Origin: Candidatus Saccharimonadota bacterium
GTDB taxonomy: Bacteria; Patescibacteriota; Saccharimonadia; Saccharimonadales; Saccharimonadaceae
Reading direction: 5' to 3'
Length of the DNA: 59,297 bases
Assembly (NCBI GenBank): GCA_017556795.1
Contig: JAFYLZ010000002.1
Span: forward strand, 1 to 59,297
The notes beneath the pieces were generated by a model. The model worked only from the letters and a program-made list of their open reading frames with translations, ran no database searches and had not been told where the DNA came from. Below, in pieces: positions 48,350 to 56,973 of the stretch (position 1 is its first letter; each line of letters begins with the position of its first letter). The position numbers and the translations under genes were made by a program.

Positions 48350-49154
48350 ATTTAACCTTAATCCAGGAGAGTCTCCATTTTAAATGAATTTTGTGAAGTA
48401 GTTTTTTTTGCGTCATATCTGGCTTACCAACCCAGGCTTTGAGATTCTTGAAAGCTCGTTGCCAGTTTTTCCAAACGCCTTCGAGGTTTTTGACCGAGCT
48501 GGTTTCGGTGCCATAGTTATAAATATAGAGTGGTTCCAAAACAAATTGAATATTACCGTTAGCGGCGCGAAGGTAATCTAGAACAAATTTGGTGTCTTCG
48601 GCAAATTTGAGGGTTTCGTCGAAAGCGACTTTATTCTTGTTAATAATGTCGGTGCGAAAAAGTTTATTAAACACTGGATACATGCGGCCGTCATGAATGA
48701 GACTGCGAAGCACGTAGGTTTCGAGTTTTTCGTTTGGTTTCCTGCTAAATTCGTCGAGATAGACGTTGCGAACAAGACCGGTCGAAAGTTTTTTGTGGCA
48801 GACACCAGTAGCGGCAAGCGTTGTTTCTGGGGCGTTCATGGCGGAGACGAGTTTTTCGATGAAAGTTTTTTCAACGCCGTCATCAGAATCGACAAAAGCA
48901 ATCAGCGTACCGGTAGCTTTTTTGATGCCGTAGTTCCTGGCCGTTGAGACACCGCCGTTTGTTTTATTGAAAACTTTGACTCTTTTGTCTTTAATTTGTT
49001 TCAGGGTCGCCAAAGAATCATCGGTGGAACCGTCGTCTACAACGATGATTTCGAGCTCAGAATAGGTCCCGCGCAAAAGATTATCGATAATTCCTATCGC
49101 TACTTTACCGGTGTTACGGACCGGGATAATTACGGAAACCAGTGGTTTAGCCAT
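48342..49154 (-). CDS. GT2 family glycosyltransferase
   Basis: 270 residues. VSVIIPVRNTGKVAIGI, EIIVVDDGSTDDSLATL, VFNKTNGGVSTARNYGIK and LIAFVDSDDGVEKTFIEKLV (metal motif). Related to the downstream GT2, suggesting duplication. First gene of the pair; TATAAT ends 6 nt before the ATG. Confidence 0.92.
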   Translation of the reverse strand: MAKPLVSVIIPVRNTGKVAIGIIDNLLRGTYSELEIIVVDDGSTDDSLATLKQIKDKRVKVFNKTNGGVSTARNYGIKKATGTLIAFVDSDDGVEKTFIEKLVSAMNAPETTLAATGVCHKKLSTGLVRNVYLDEFSRKPNEKLETYVLRSLIHDGRMYPVFNKLFRTDIINKNKVAFDETLKFAEDTKFVLDYLRAANGNIQFVLEPLYIYNYGTETSSVKNLEGVWKNWQRAFKNLKAWVGKPDMTQKKLLHKIHLKWRLSWIKVKYG

Positions 49155-49160
49155 ATATAT

Positions 49161-49166
49161 ATTATA
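49161..49166 (-). promoter_or_regulatory. -10 box (leaderless GT2 gene)
   Basis: TATAAT on the minus strand, 6 nt before the ATG at 49154; divergent from the licC promoter TGGTATAAT at 49194-49202. Confidence 0.5.
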
Positions 49167-49290
49167 CTACATCTATCAATTTTGGCGATTTTATGGTATA
49201 ATATAGGTCAATACTATTAGTGGGCGATGGTCGTAGATTAAAAGAAGTCTTTATTTTTTGTATATCTGTTTTGGAGGAGGAATATAAGTT

Positions 49291-50109
49291 ATGACTGAGA
49301 AAGAATTTGAAAGATTAAGAGAACTGGCAGAAGCTGGCCAGGCCAGCGCGGAAGAGTTGAAGCAATTAGAGCCGTACCGCGCAAAGCGTGCCATCTTGTT
49401 GGCAGCCGGCGTAGGCGAACAGCTGAAGCCGATCACCATCAATACGCCGAAACCACTCGTAAAGGTGAACGGCGTACGAATGATCGACACATTGATCGAT
49501 GCTTGCATTAAGGCTGAGATTGAAGAAATCTATGTCGTGCGCGGCCATCTGTCTGAACAATTTGATATCTTGCGCTATAAGTATCCGCGGATTAGGTTCA
49601 TCGATAACCCAGCAGTCTGTTGCTGCAGCGACACGGACAGTATCGCCTCGGTTTGGAAGGCCAAAGAGCTCTTGAACGAAAATGTTTATATCTGCGATGC
49701 GGATTTCGTGGTCTACAAACCCGAAGTTATCATCCGTAAATACAATTTCCGTTCGAACGTGCTCGGTATCCCGTCCCACAGCTGCAAAGACTGGTGCTTT
49801 ATTCCAAATGACGTAGGCTACGTAGTGGAAAAAAGATTCGGTAGTGACACTTATTGCTATAAAATGGTTGGTATTTTCTACTGGACTAAGCAAGACGCCA
49901 TGAACCTGGGATACGATATTCACCGCGTATTCACGAGTCTGCCGAAAGGGCGTAGCCTTTGCTGGGAAGATGTACCCACTGTAACACCTTATCGCGGTAG
50001 GTATAGCATCAAGATTGTTCCATGCGTGGCAAGCGAAATAATCGAGATCGACACCTGGGAAGAGCTGAAAGCCATTGATCCAGCTTACAAAAAAGTAGGC
50101 GGTGAATAG
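49291..50109 (+). CDS. LicC-like CTP:phosphocholine cytidylyltransferase
   Basis: 272 residues. A helical N-terminal extension (about 1-33, ERLRELAEAGQASAEELKQL), then the sugar-nucleotide transferase fold: AILLAAGVGEQLKPITINTPKPLVKVNG (the usual Arg of GxGxR is Gln), VYICDADFVVYKPEVI (metal acids) and VGIFYWTKQDA. The length and the DSIASVWKAKELL and VVEKRFG segments fit the LicC family. LicD at 58089-59117 in the same region supports a choline-type pathway. The ribosome site GGAGGAGGA is strong and the leader is about 80 nt. Substrate is inferred. Confidence 0.72.
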   Translation: MTEKEFERLRELAEAGQASAEELKQLEPYRAKRAILLAAGVGEQLKPITINTPKPLVKVNGVRMIDTLIDACIKAEIEEIYVVRGHLSEQFDILRYKYPRIRFIDNPAVCCCSDTDSIASVWKAKELLNENVYICDADFVVYKPEVIIRKYNFRSNVLGIPSHSCKDWCFIPNDVGYVVEKRFGSDTYCYKMVGIFYWTKQDAMNLGYDIHRVFTSLPKGRSLCWEDVPTVTPYRGRYSIKIVPCVASEIIEIDTWEELKAIDPAYKKVGGE

Positions 50110-50125
50110 TATTAAAGACTTCTAA

Positions 50126-50152
50126 AAAATAACCCCCTGAATAGGGGGTTAT
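50126..50152 (+). terminator. Terminator after licC-like gene
   Basis: AATAACCCCCT / AGGGGGTTATT with a GAAT loop and a T-run. The following YidC-TagF gene therefore needs its own promoter; candidates are TGCTAAAAT (50176-50184) and TGATAGAAT (50206-50214). Confidence 0.88.
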
Positions 50153-50281
50153 TTTAATCGGTTAGCAGCCTTTCGTGCTAAAATAATACCAGTATGAAGA
50201 ACATATGATAGAATATGAACAGACTGATAAAGCTTGGAATGAAGCAACATTAAAACCTATAGGAAGGAGTTTTGATCTAAA

Positions 50282-52180
50282 ATGATTTTTGTTGATTTTC
50301 TCGGTTGGATTATGAAGCTATGTTATCAACTAGTTGGTAATTATGGTTGGGCAATTATTCTATTTACTTTGGTGAGCAAGATTATCCTTTTGCCGATTTC
50401 GATTTGGGTGCAGAAAAATTCTATCAAGATGGTCAAGATGCAACCAGAAATTAATAGCCTAAAAGCTAAGTATTTTGGTGACAAGGACACTATCGCCGAA
50501 GAGGAATCTAAGATTTACAAGAAGTACAAATATAATCCTCTCGCTTCCCTCGTACCGTTGATTGCGCAGATCGTTTTGCTTCTTGGCGTGGTGGAGATTG
50601 TTAAAAATCCAAGCCTTTATATTGGTGTCGAAAACATCGATATGAATTTCTTTGGCTTTGATTTGTCCTGGATCGCAGCCGAAAACGGTGGCGTGGCAAT
50701 CTGGATTCCAGTAATCGCCGGCTTGTCCGCCCTCGTGCTCTGTGTTGGCCAGAACATTATGAACGTGCTCCAGGCTGAGCAATCAAAAGCTAATAAATAT
50801 GGCATGTTGATTTTGTCTGTTGGTTTGTCACTGTATCTTGGTACTTTCGTTACGGCTGGTGTGGCGCTTTATTGGACTGCCAGCAACCTGTTCGCAGTAG
50901 TTCAGCAATGGCTGCTCAACAAGGCCATCAATCCGAAAAAATACGTCGACTATAAAGCCCTCGATGCTTCGCGCAAAGAACTAAAAGAGTTGCAAAATAT
51001 CAGCAAAAACAGCAAGCGCACCAAAGAGCAAATTAGAAAAGAAAAAGCTGATTACAAGCGCTTCTTCTCGATTGTTAATAAACATCTCGTATTCTATTCC
51101 GAAAGCAATGGTTTCTATAAATATTACAAAGGTATGATTGAGTATATTCTCGAAAATACCAACATTACCATTCACTACATCACAAGTGATTACAATGATC
51201 AGATTTTTGAATTAGCTAAGAAAGAAAAACAAATCAAGCCTTACTATATTGAAGAAAAGAAACTTATCACCTTGATGATGAAGATGGACGCCGATGTGGT
51301 CGTGATGACGATGCCAGACATCAACAACTTCCACATCAAGCGCAGCTACATCCGCAAGGATATCGAATATATTTATGTGCCACACTGTATCGATAGTACC
51401 AACATGACGATGCGCAAGAATTCGACGGATCATTATGATTCTGTGCTTGTCACCGATAAATATCAACGCGAGGAATGCGAAAAAACCAACGAGGTCAACG
51501 GCCTCAAGGATCGCAAGATTATCGACTGGGGCTATTCTTTGCTCGATGACATGATTGCGGATTACAAGAAATCTAAGAAGGTCGTGAACAAGCGTAAGAA
51601 AATTATGATTGCGCCATCCTGGCAAAAAGACAACATCATCGATTCTTGTCTCGATAAGGTTTTGAAGAGCTTGTCCGGTAAAGATTACGACGTGATTGTG
51701 CGCCCTCACCCACAGCACGTCCGCCACATGCGCGATGCGTTTGAAAAGATGAAGGAAAAATACGCTGGCACCAACATCACGATTCAAACCGACTTCTCGT
51801 CTACTGATTCAGTGTTTAATGCCGACCTCCTGATTACGGACTGGTCTAGCATTGGCCTAGAATATGCCTTCACCACCGAAAAGCCAGTTATCTCAATCGA
51901 TACGCCAATGAAGGTGATGAATCCAGATTACAAGAAGATTAAGGTTGAGCCAATCAACATCTGGATTCGCGAGAAGATTGGCGAAGTAGTAAAAGTGAAA
52001 GATGTTGACCATCTTGATAAGGTTGTCGATAAACTATTGAAGAATTCTGCTAAATACAAAGCCCAAATTGCCGCACAAAGGGACAATTCGGTATATAATT
52101 TAGGTAAGTCGGCTGAAGTGGGCGCCGAGTATATTATTAAGTGTGTTCAAGATAAAATCAAAGAAAGGAAGAAAAAATGA
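50282..52180 (+). CDS. YidC/Oxa1 insertase domain fused to TagF/TagB glycerophosphotransferase domain
   Basis: 632 residues. Residues about 1-225 are YidC-like: FTLVSKIILLPISIWVQKNS, KMVKMQPEINSLKAKY, YKYNPLASLVPLIAQI and TAGVALYWTASNLFAVVQQW, with five membrane segments. K33 occupies the place of the conserved groove arginine. A charged linker (225-262) joins a CDP-glycerol glycerophosphotransferase domain (about 265-625): YIYVPHCIDS, IMIAPSWQKDN, VIVRPHPQHVR and LLITDWSSIGLEYAF. Such enzymes build poly(glycerol or ribitol phosphate). The Shine-Dalgarno AAGGAG is 12 nt from the ATG, a long gap. No frameshift; the fusion is in one frame. Confidence 0.9.
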   Translation: MIFVDFLGWIMKLCYQLVGNYGWAIILFTLVSKIILLPISIWVQKNSIKMVKMQPEINSLKAKYFGDKDTIAEEESKIYKKYKYNPLASLVPLIAQIVLLLGVVEIVKNPSLYIGVENIDMNFFGFDLSWIAAENGGVAIWIPVIAGLSALVLCVGQNIMNVLQAEQSKANKYGMLILSVGLSLYLGTFVTAGVALYWTASNLFAVVQQWLLNKAINPKKYVDYKALDASRKELKELQNISKNSKRTKEQIRKEKADYKRFFSIVNKHLVFYSESNGFYKYYKGMIEYILENTNITIHYITSDYNDQIFELAKKEKQIKPYYIEEKKLITLMMKMDADVVVMTMPDINNFHIKRSYIRKDIEYIYVPHCIDSTNMTMRKNSTDHYDSVLVTDKYQREECEKTNEVNGLKDRKIIDWGYSLLDDMIADYKKSKKVVNKRKKIMIAPSWQKDNIIDSCLDKVLKSLSGKDYDVIVRPHPQHVRHMRDAFEKMKEKYAGTNITIQTDFSSTDSVFNADLLITDWSSIGLEYAFTTEKPVISIDTPMKVMNPDYKKIKVEPINIWIREKIGEVVKVKDVDHLDKVVDKLLKNSAKYKAQIAAQRDNSVYNLGKSAEVGAEYIIKCVQDKIKERKKK

Positions 52181-52386
52181 ACATTTTCGTAACGTTTGGC
52201 TATATCGACCCTTCGGTCATGACCTATGCGATCCAGGCTGGCGCCGGTATCGTAATCGCAATTGGTGCTTTTGTGGGTCTTTACTTCCGCAAAGCTAAGA
52301 AAAAAGTTAACAAAAAACTCGGTGTCGACGAGAACAAAAACAAAGAAGTCGAGTCGGACGAGGTTGAGGTTAAGAAAAAGAAATAA
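52177..52386 (+). CDS. Small single-pass membrane protein
   Basis: 69 residues: one membrane helix (about 14-37, AIQAGAGIVIAIGAFVGLYF), then a Lys/Glu-rich cytoplasmic tail (KKKVNKKLG, EVESDEVEVKKKK). It overlaps the YidC-TagF stop by 4 nt and its last base overlaps the first base of the ABC permease start. Not recognised. Its fixed place between polymerase and exporter suggests an accessory subunit of one of them. Confidence 0.65.
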   Translation: MNIFVTFGYIDPSVMTYAIQAGAGIVIAIGAFVGLYFRKAKKKVNKKLGVDENKNKEVESDEVEVKKKK

Positions 52387-53198
52387 TGAGTATTCCGCGC
52401 GTTTTTAATAAAAGGAACCGCGTCCTTTTAAAGGAGCTGACGAAAACCGATTTTAAGCTCCGTTATCAGGGCTCGGTGCTCGGCTATTTGTGGGCATTGC
52501 TGCGCCCTTTGATGATGTTCGCGATTCTCTACGTGGTGTTTGCTAAGCTACTTAAGATTGGTGGCGATATTCCGCATTATCCAGTTTATTTGCTTTGTGG
52601 TACCACGATGTGGAGCTTCTTTACTGAGTGTACGTCGCAAGGTATTCAAGCCATGGTCTCGCGCGGGGACTTGATTCGCAAAATTAGTTTTCCTAAATAT
52701 ATCGTAGTAATTTCGGCCACCCTTACCGCTGTTATCAACATGTTGATTAACGTGGTGGTAATTATCGTGTTCGCCCTTCTTAACGGCGTAACACCAAGCT
52801 GGACTTGGCTACTAGTGCCGTTGTCATTGATTGAGCTGTATCTTTTGTCTCTCGGCATCGCCTTCTTCCTTGGCGCTATCAACGTTAAATATCGTGATGT
52901 CACTTCCATTTGGGAAGTCTTGTCTCAGGCTTTGTTCTACACTGTACCGGTTATTTATCCAATTTCATTGGTGGCAGGCACAAGTGTAATGGCAGCCAAG
53001 GTGATCCTTTTGAATCCGATTGCTCAGGCTATCCAGGATATACGCCATAATCTGATTACTCCAGAGTCCATCACTACCTGGAATTATATAGGCAACGCTT
53101 TCTTACAGGTTCTGCCAATACTACTAGTAGTTGCGTTGCTAGTTATTGCGGCGCTGTTTTTCCGCAAAAAATCTAAGTTCTTCGCGGAGGAAATCTAA
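52386..53198 (+). CDS. ABC-2 type polysaccharide/teichoic acid export permease (TagG/Wzm)
   Basis: 270 residues, six membrane segments. The opening LLKELTKTDFKLRYQGSVLGYLWALLRPLMMFAILYVVF is the Wzm/TagG signature, with AIFFLGAINVKYRD-type motif (GIAFFLGAINVKYRDVTSIWEV) and VIYPISLV near the end. It exports an undecaprenyl-linked polymer. Permease and ATPase genes overlap by 1 nt. Confidence 0.93.
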   Translation: MSIPRVFNKRNRVLLKELTKTDFKLRYQGSVLGYLWALLRPLMMFAILYVVFAKLLKIGGDIPHYPVYLLCGTTMWSFFTECTSQGIQAMVSRGDLIRKISFPKYIVVISATLTAVINMLINVVVIIVFALLNGVTPSWTWLLVPLSLIELYLLSLGIAFFLGAINVKYRDVTSIWEVLSQALFYTVPVIYPISLVAGTSVMAAKVILLNPIAQAIQDIRHNLITPESITTWNYIGNAFLQVLPILLVVALLVIAALFFRKKSKFFAEEI

Positions 53199-53977
53199 TG
53201 AATAAACGTGCTATTGGAACAAGAATAGAACAAACCACTGACAGCGACGTGGCCATCAGTGTTTCTGGTCTTTATAAAAGTTTTAAGCTTCCAACTGAAA
53301 AAGCCTTTGGCTTGAAGCAAGCTATCTTGAACCGCTTACGCGGAGTTAAGGGTTATAGCGAGCAACAAGTTTTGAAAAATCTAAATTTCCAAATTAAAAA
53401 AGGCGAGTTTGTAGGAATCGTTGGCCGCAACGGCTCCGGTAAATCTACTCTTCTCAAGACTTTGGCCGGTATTTATTATCCAGAAAAAGGAGAGATCACG
53501 ATTGATGGCACTCTTGTTCCATTTATTGAACTCGGTGTCGGTTTTAACCCGGAGTTAACTGGCCGCGAAAACGTTTATCTAAACGGGGCTCTGCTTGGTT
53601 TTTCGAACGCCGAGATGGACGAAATGTATGATGATATTTGGGAATTCGCTGAGCTAAAAGAGTTCCAAAATCAGAAGCTCAAAAACTATTCCTCTGGTAT
53701 GCAAGTGCGCTTGGCGTTCTCGATTGCAATTCGTGCCAAGGGCGACATCTTGCTTCTCGATGAGGTCTTGGCAGTAGGCGATGCAGCATTTCAACAAAAA
53801 TGTAACGATTATTTTAACTCCTTGCACGGCAATCAAACAGTGATTCTTGTCACTCACTCAATGGATAATGTCCGAAAGTTCTGCGATAGGGGTATTTTGA
53901 TTGAGAATGGCAAAATTACCTTGGACGGCGACGCCAAGGTTGTTGCCAAAGCCTACGAAAATCTTTTTAAGAAATAA
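53198..53977 (+). CDS. ABC transporter ATPase for polymer export (TagH/Wzt)
   Basis: 259 residues. Walker A GRNGSGKSTLL (about 76-86), FIELGVGFNPELTGRENVYLNG (the characteristic Wzt/TagH Q-loop region), signature YSSGMQVRLAFSIA, Walker B ILLLDEVLAVGDAAFQQKC and switch VTHS. There is no C-terminal carbohydrate-binding domain, so it is TagH-short/Wzt type I, in which export is not gated by a terminal sugar (family knowledge). It ends 9 nt before a convergent gene without a visible terminator. Confidence 0.94.
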   Translation: MNKRAIGTRIEQTTDSDVAISVSGLYKSFKLPTEKAFGLKQAILNRLRGVKGYSEQQVLKNLNFQIKKGEFVGIVGRNGSGKSTLLKTLAGIYYPEKGEITIDGTLVPFIELGVGFNPELTGRENVYLNGALLGFSNAEMDEMYDDIWEFAELKEFQNQKLKNYSSGMQVRLAFSIAIRAKGDILLLDEVLAVGDAAFQQKCNDYFNSLHGNQTVILVTHSMDNVRKFCDRGILIENGKITLDGDAKVVAKAYENLFKK

Positions 53978-53986
53978 ATTACTTTC

Positions 53987-55636
53987 TTATTGTGCTCTAT
54001 AGACTGGGTATTCTTCTCCGGTTTGCCATGCGCTCGAATCGTATGACTTACCGCCGTAGTTGATAGATTCTTTCATTGGGATTTTTTCAAAATCAACATA
54101 GAAATATCTCGTTCTTCCCTCGGTTGGAATATCCTCAAATAATTCATTCGTGGTTGCCCCAATGGCTAGCTCGGCGAAGGCCTCGTCGAGATCGGTCCAG
54201 GATACTTGTTTATCTGATATCTGTGTCTTGTCGTGTGTTTCGTTTATGCCCTTAATATACAATACTGGTACGTGGTCGTGCCAACCATGGTCTGACATTA
54301 TTACTATAGTCGAGTTGTCGTAGGCTCCAGCCTTTTTGAGACGTTCGATAGCGAGGCTAGCAATCTTGGCACTTGCGCCAACTTTTTGTTCATATGTGCC
54401 TGACTCGTCCGGAATTGGCGTTAAGTCTTCGTCCATGTCGTATGGAGAGTGTGATCCCTGGATATGAACGTATTGGAATAGCTTATCTTCGGTCATTTCT
54501 GGATCTTTCGATAGAACATTATTGTAATACCAGAGGTTTTTCCAGTCATATAAACCGTCAATATTGTCTGTATTGATTGTGGCTGCGAAATCCATTGATT
54601 CTACCTTTGAAAACGACTTAAGCGCAAATGGTAGATATTTGTACATCGTATATTTCAATTCCTGAGCGATAAACCTGCCTTGGTGATAATTCGATAAATT
54701 ATTTACGAAATTAGAGAATATTTGAGATTTTTTGCTGTTCCAAACAAAATCATTATTATAAAAATTCATATCGTATCCACTTTTTTTGATCTGCTCAAAG
54801 GCTTTTGAGCTATCCAGTGCTTGGGTGGAAAACTTATTAAACTCCATTTGGTTTTTGTAGAATTGGCCAGAAAAAATCAACGGAATAGAATTCCTTGTTG
54901 AGGAATACCCGGACGCAGCATCTTTATAGTAAGTGAAGTCCTTGAAATCGTCAGAATATTTTTCCGAGACAAAATCGTTGAAGACGTCAGAGTCTGTACA
55001 GTCTACGGTTAAGATATAGAAATTTTGGTTTGAAGAAATTTTGTTGATGTTTTTGATTGTTGCAACCGGTTGAATATCCTTGTTGACGAAAATACCCGGG
55101 GTTGTAAAGGCTGAAATAAACGACACGAGCATCATTGCGGAAGTCGCGGCCGTTATATAAAAAGCATATTTTGCCGTTTCGGTAGATGAAAGTTTTTTGA
55201 CTCCAAAGATAATTAGCCCGACCATGACGAGCAATAAGATGGCCGAAATGATGTGTCCAGCCATCAGGTCTTCACCCCACCAATTAATGGCCCCTCCATA
55301 CAGCGACGGTAGCATGCCAGCTAGGAAGTTGCCGTGAATATATAAATAGACGAAACTGCTATATGAAATAATCTCAATAGCATAAAAGATTTTTGATTTT
55401 TTGCGCGTCATAAGGAACGCCACCGCATAAAATGCGCCTAAAACAAAGAAGGTCGCAAGGAACGGTAGCAACATTGCGCCAATCAGAGTTTCAAGATCGA
55501 ACCAGAATTCATCTATGTTGCCGGAATACATTAGAATTGGCTCGTAAACAAAAAGCAAAAACGCCACGATGAACGAAAAAACCAGAGCCATTATGAGGTG
55601 TTTTTTGTTAGTTGTTTTTGTATTCTGTTGTTTCAT
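53987..55636 (-). CDS. Membrane sulfatase-fold enzyme (LTA-synthase-like)
   Basis: 549 residues. About five membrane helices (to residue 178), then an extracytoplasmic alkaline-phosphatase/sulfatase-fold domain: FYILTVDCTDSDVF (D212, metal), GYSSTRNSIPLIFSG (T247, candidate nucleophile), QGSHSPYD, and VIMSDHGWHDHVPVLYIKG (metal D/H). This is the architecture of lipoteichoic acid synthases and phosphoglycerol or phosphoethanolamine transferases. With the TagF-type polymerase and ABC exporter beside it, it may add glycerol phosphate or a related group outside the cell (inference). Its start overlaps the upstream glycosyltransferase by 4 nt. Confidence 0.82.
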   Translation of the reverse strand: MKQQNTKTTNKKHLIMALVFSFIVAFLLFVYEPILMYSGNIDEFWFDLETLIGAMLLPFLATFFVLGAFYAVAFLMTRKKSKIFYAIEIISYSSFVYLYIHGNFLAGMLPSLYGGAINWWGEDLMAGHIISAILLLVMVGLIIFGVKKLSSTETAKYAFYITAATSAMMLVSFISAFTTPGIFVNKDIQPVATIKNINKISSNQNFYILTVDCTDSDVFNDFVSEKYSDDFKDFTYYKDAASGYSSTRNSIPLIFSGQFYKNQMEFNKFSTQALDSSKAFEQIKKSGYDMNFYNNDFVWNSKKSQIFSNFVNNLSNYHQGRFIAQELKYTMYKYLPFALKSFSKVESMDFAATINTDNIDGLYDWKNLWYYNNVLSKDPEMTEDKLFQYVHIQGSHSPYDMDEDLTPIPDESGTYEQKVGASAKIASLAIERLKKAGAYDNSTIVIMSDHGWHDHVPVLYIKGINETHDKTQISDKQVSWTDLDEAFAELAIGATTNELFEDIPTEGRTRYFYVDFEKIPMKESINYGGKSYDSSAWQTGEEYPVYRAQ

Positions 55637-56973
55637 TTTGCCCTCCCGGAAATTGTGTTGTTAATGACTTCTACTCTTTTTGTCCAAGTGTTTTCTTCAG
55701 CTTGAGCACGGAGCTTGCGACGCGCTTCGATGTTGTTGTAGTCATTGATTGCCTTTTCTATATTCTTCGCAAATTCTTCGTCGTTCTTAGACATATATAC
55801 ATATTCATAACCTTCACATTCTTTCAGATCTCTGGTGCAAACAGTAGGTAGGCCGGCTGCCATATACTCAAAAAGTTTAACTGGAGAAGTAGCTTTAGCA
55901 ATTTCTCCGCGTTTGAATGGGATTGTTGCGACATTAAAGTATTTTGCATATTTTGGAAGGGCGTCATAGTTCTTGGCACCAAGATTAAACACGTTCTTTC
56001 CTTTTGCCAAATCAATTGCGGCACCATTGTAGTCTACGCCAAGGTAAACGAAATTCCATTCTTGGTGTTTTTTAGCGAGTTTATTTAGCATGTCAAAATC
56101 AATCCAAGCGGCAAGAGCTCCATAAAACCCAATAATTGGCTTCTTGTTTTTGACAATCGGCTTAAGGTCGACTGGTGGGGTTTGGGTGTCGTTCTTTTCG
56201 AAATCAAAATGTCCTACGTTGACTGCGTTGCTAGCGATGACGAGTTTTTGTTTGTCGCCCAACTTCTTCTTGAGTTCATCATGGAGACGTCTAGCTGTAG
56301 CAATACATAACACCGGTTTAAGACTCTTTAGGTTGTCCCAGACTTCCATTTGGATACTAAGATCGCCGGAGATGTCTTCGTGAAATTCGTCTAGATAATC
56401 ATATATAAAACCAAAGCCATTTTTAACTGCTTGTTGAAGGACGCCTAGTTTCGTCGGCATGTTGTTCGGCGACAAGAAGTAACATTTTCTTTTTTTATTA
56501 GGTAAGCCTAGAACGTATTTTTCCGAATTGACAGTAATAAGATTCTTGTCGATAACACGAAAGTTCTGAAGCGGATTATCATACTCTAGATAAACAACAA
56601 AGAATCCTAGTTTCGCAAATTCTGACGCAAGATGGTGCGGCCTTTGTTTAAGCTTGATATCCCATGGGATACTATTTAATACGATAATCTTCTTGTAATC
56701 TTTCGCCAAAAGCTGAATCTTCTTAATTATCTTTTTCTCCTGGCGAATCTTTTTTCGGTCTAAAACTCTTCTTCCGGCTTTGCCAACTTTCTCCATTGCA
56801 TTGCGACGTCTGGTACTTTTAGGAAAAATCCCATTATACGAGGTTGCAACTTTCTCGGCAAACTTAAAACGCTTAGAGCTGGTTAGTTTATGCAAATATT
56901 TGTTTTCGCGTTTTAAAATATCGTTTTGTTTTTCAAGAATTTCGATTCGCTTTTTTAGTGCTTGCTCGCTCAT
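55633..56973 (-). CDS. Glycosyltransferase with N-terminal coiled coil
   Basis: 446 residues. Coiled coil at 1-30 (LKKRIEILEKQNDILKRENKYL), a basic region to about 85, then a GT-B fold: IIVLNSIPWDIKLKQRPHHLA (about 95-115), FIYDYLDEFHEDI, VLCIATARRLHDELKK, PIIGFYGALAAWIDFDML, FVYLGVDYNGAAIDLAK, PLKLFEYMAAG-type motif SPVKLFEYMAAGLPTV. This 'RPHHLA' family is common in surface-glycan loci. The N-terminal coiled coil suggests oligomerisation. It overlaps wecB by 1 nt. Confidence 0.85.
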   Translation of the reverse strand: MSEQALKKRIEILEKQNDILKRENKYLHKLTSSKRFKFAEKVATSYNGIFPKSTRRRNAMEKVGKAGRRVLDRKKIRQEKKIIKKIQLLAKDYKKIIVLNSIPWDIKLKQRPHHLASEFAKLGFFVVYLEYDNPLQNFRVIDKNLITVNSEKYVLGLPNKKRKCYFLSPNNMPTKLGVLQQAVKNGFGFIYDYLDEFHEDISGDLSIQMEVWDNLKSLKPVLCIATARRLHDELKKKLGDKQKLVIASNAVNVGHFDFEKNDTQTPPVDLKPIVKNKKPIIGFYGALAAWIDFDMLNKLAKKHQEWNFVYLGVDYNGAAIDLAKGKNVFNLGAKNYDALPKYAKYFNVATIPFKRGEIAKATSPVKLFEYMAAGLPTVCTRDLKECEGYEYVYMSKNDEEFAKNIEKAINDYNNIEARRKLRAQAEENTWTKRVEVINNTISGRAK

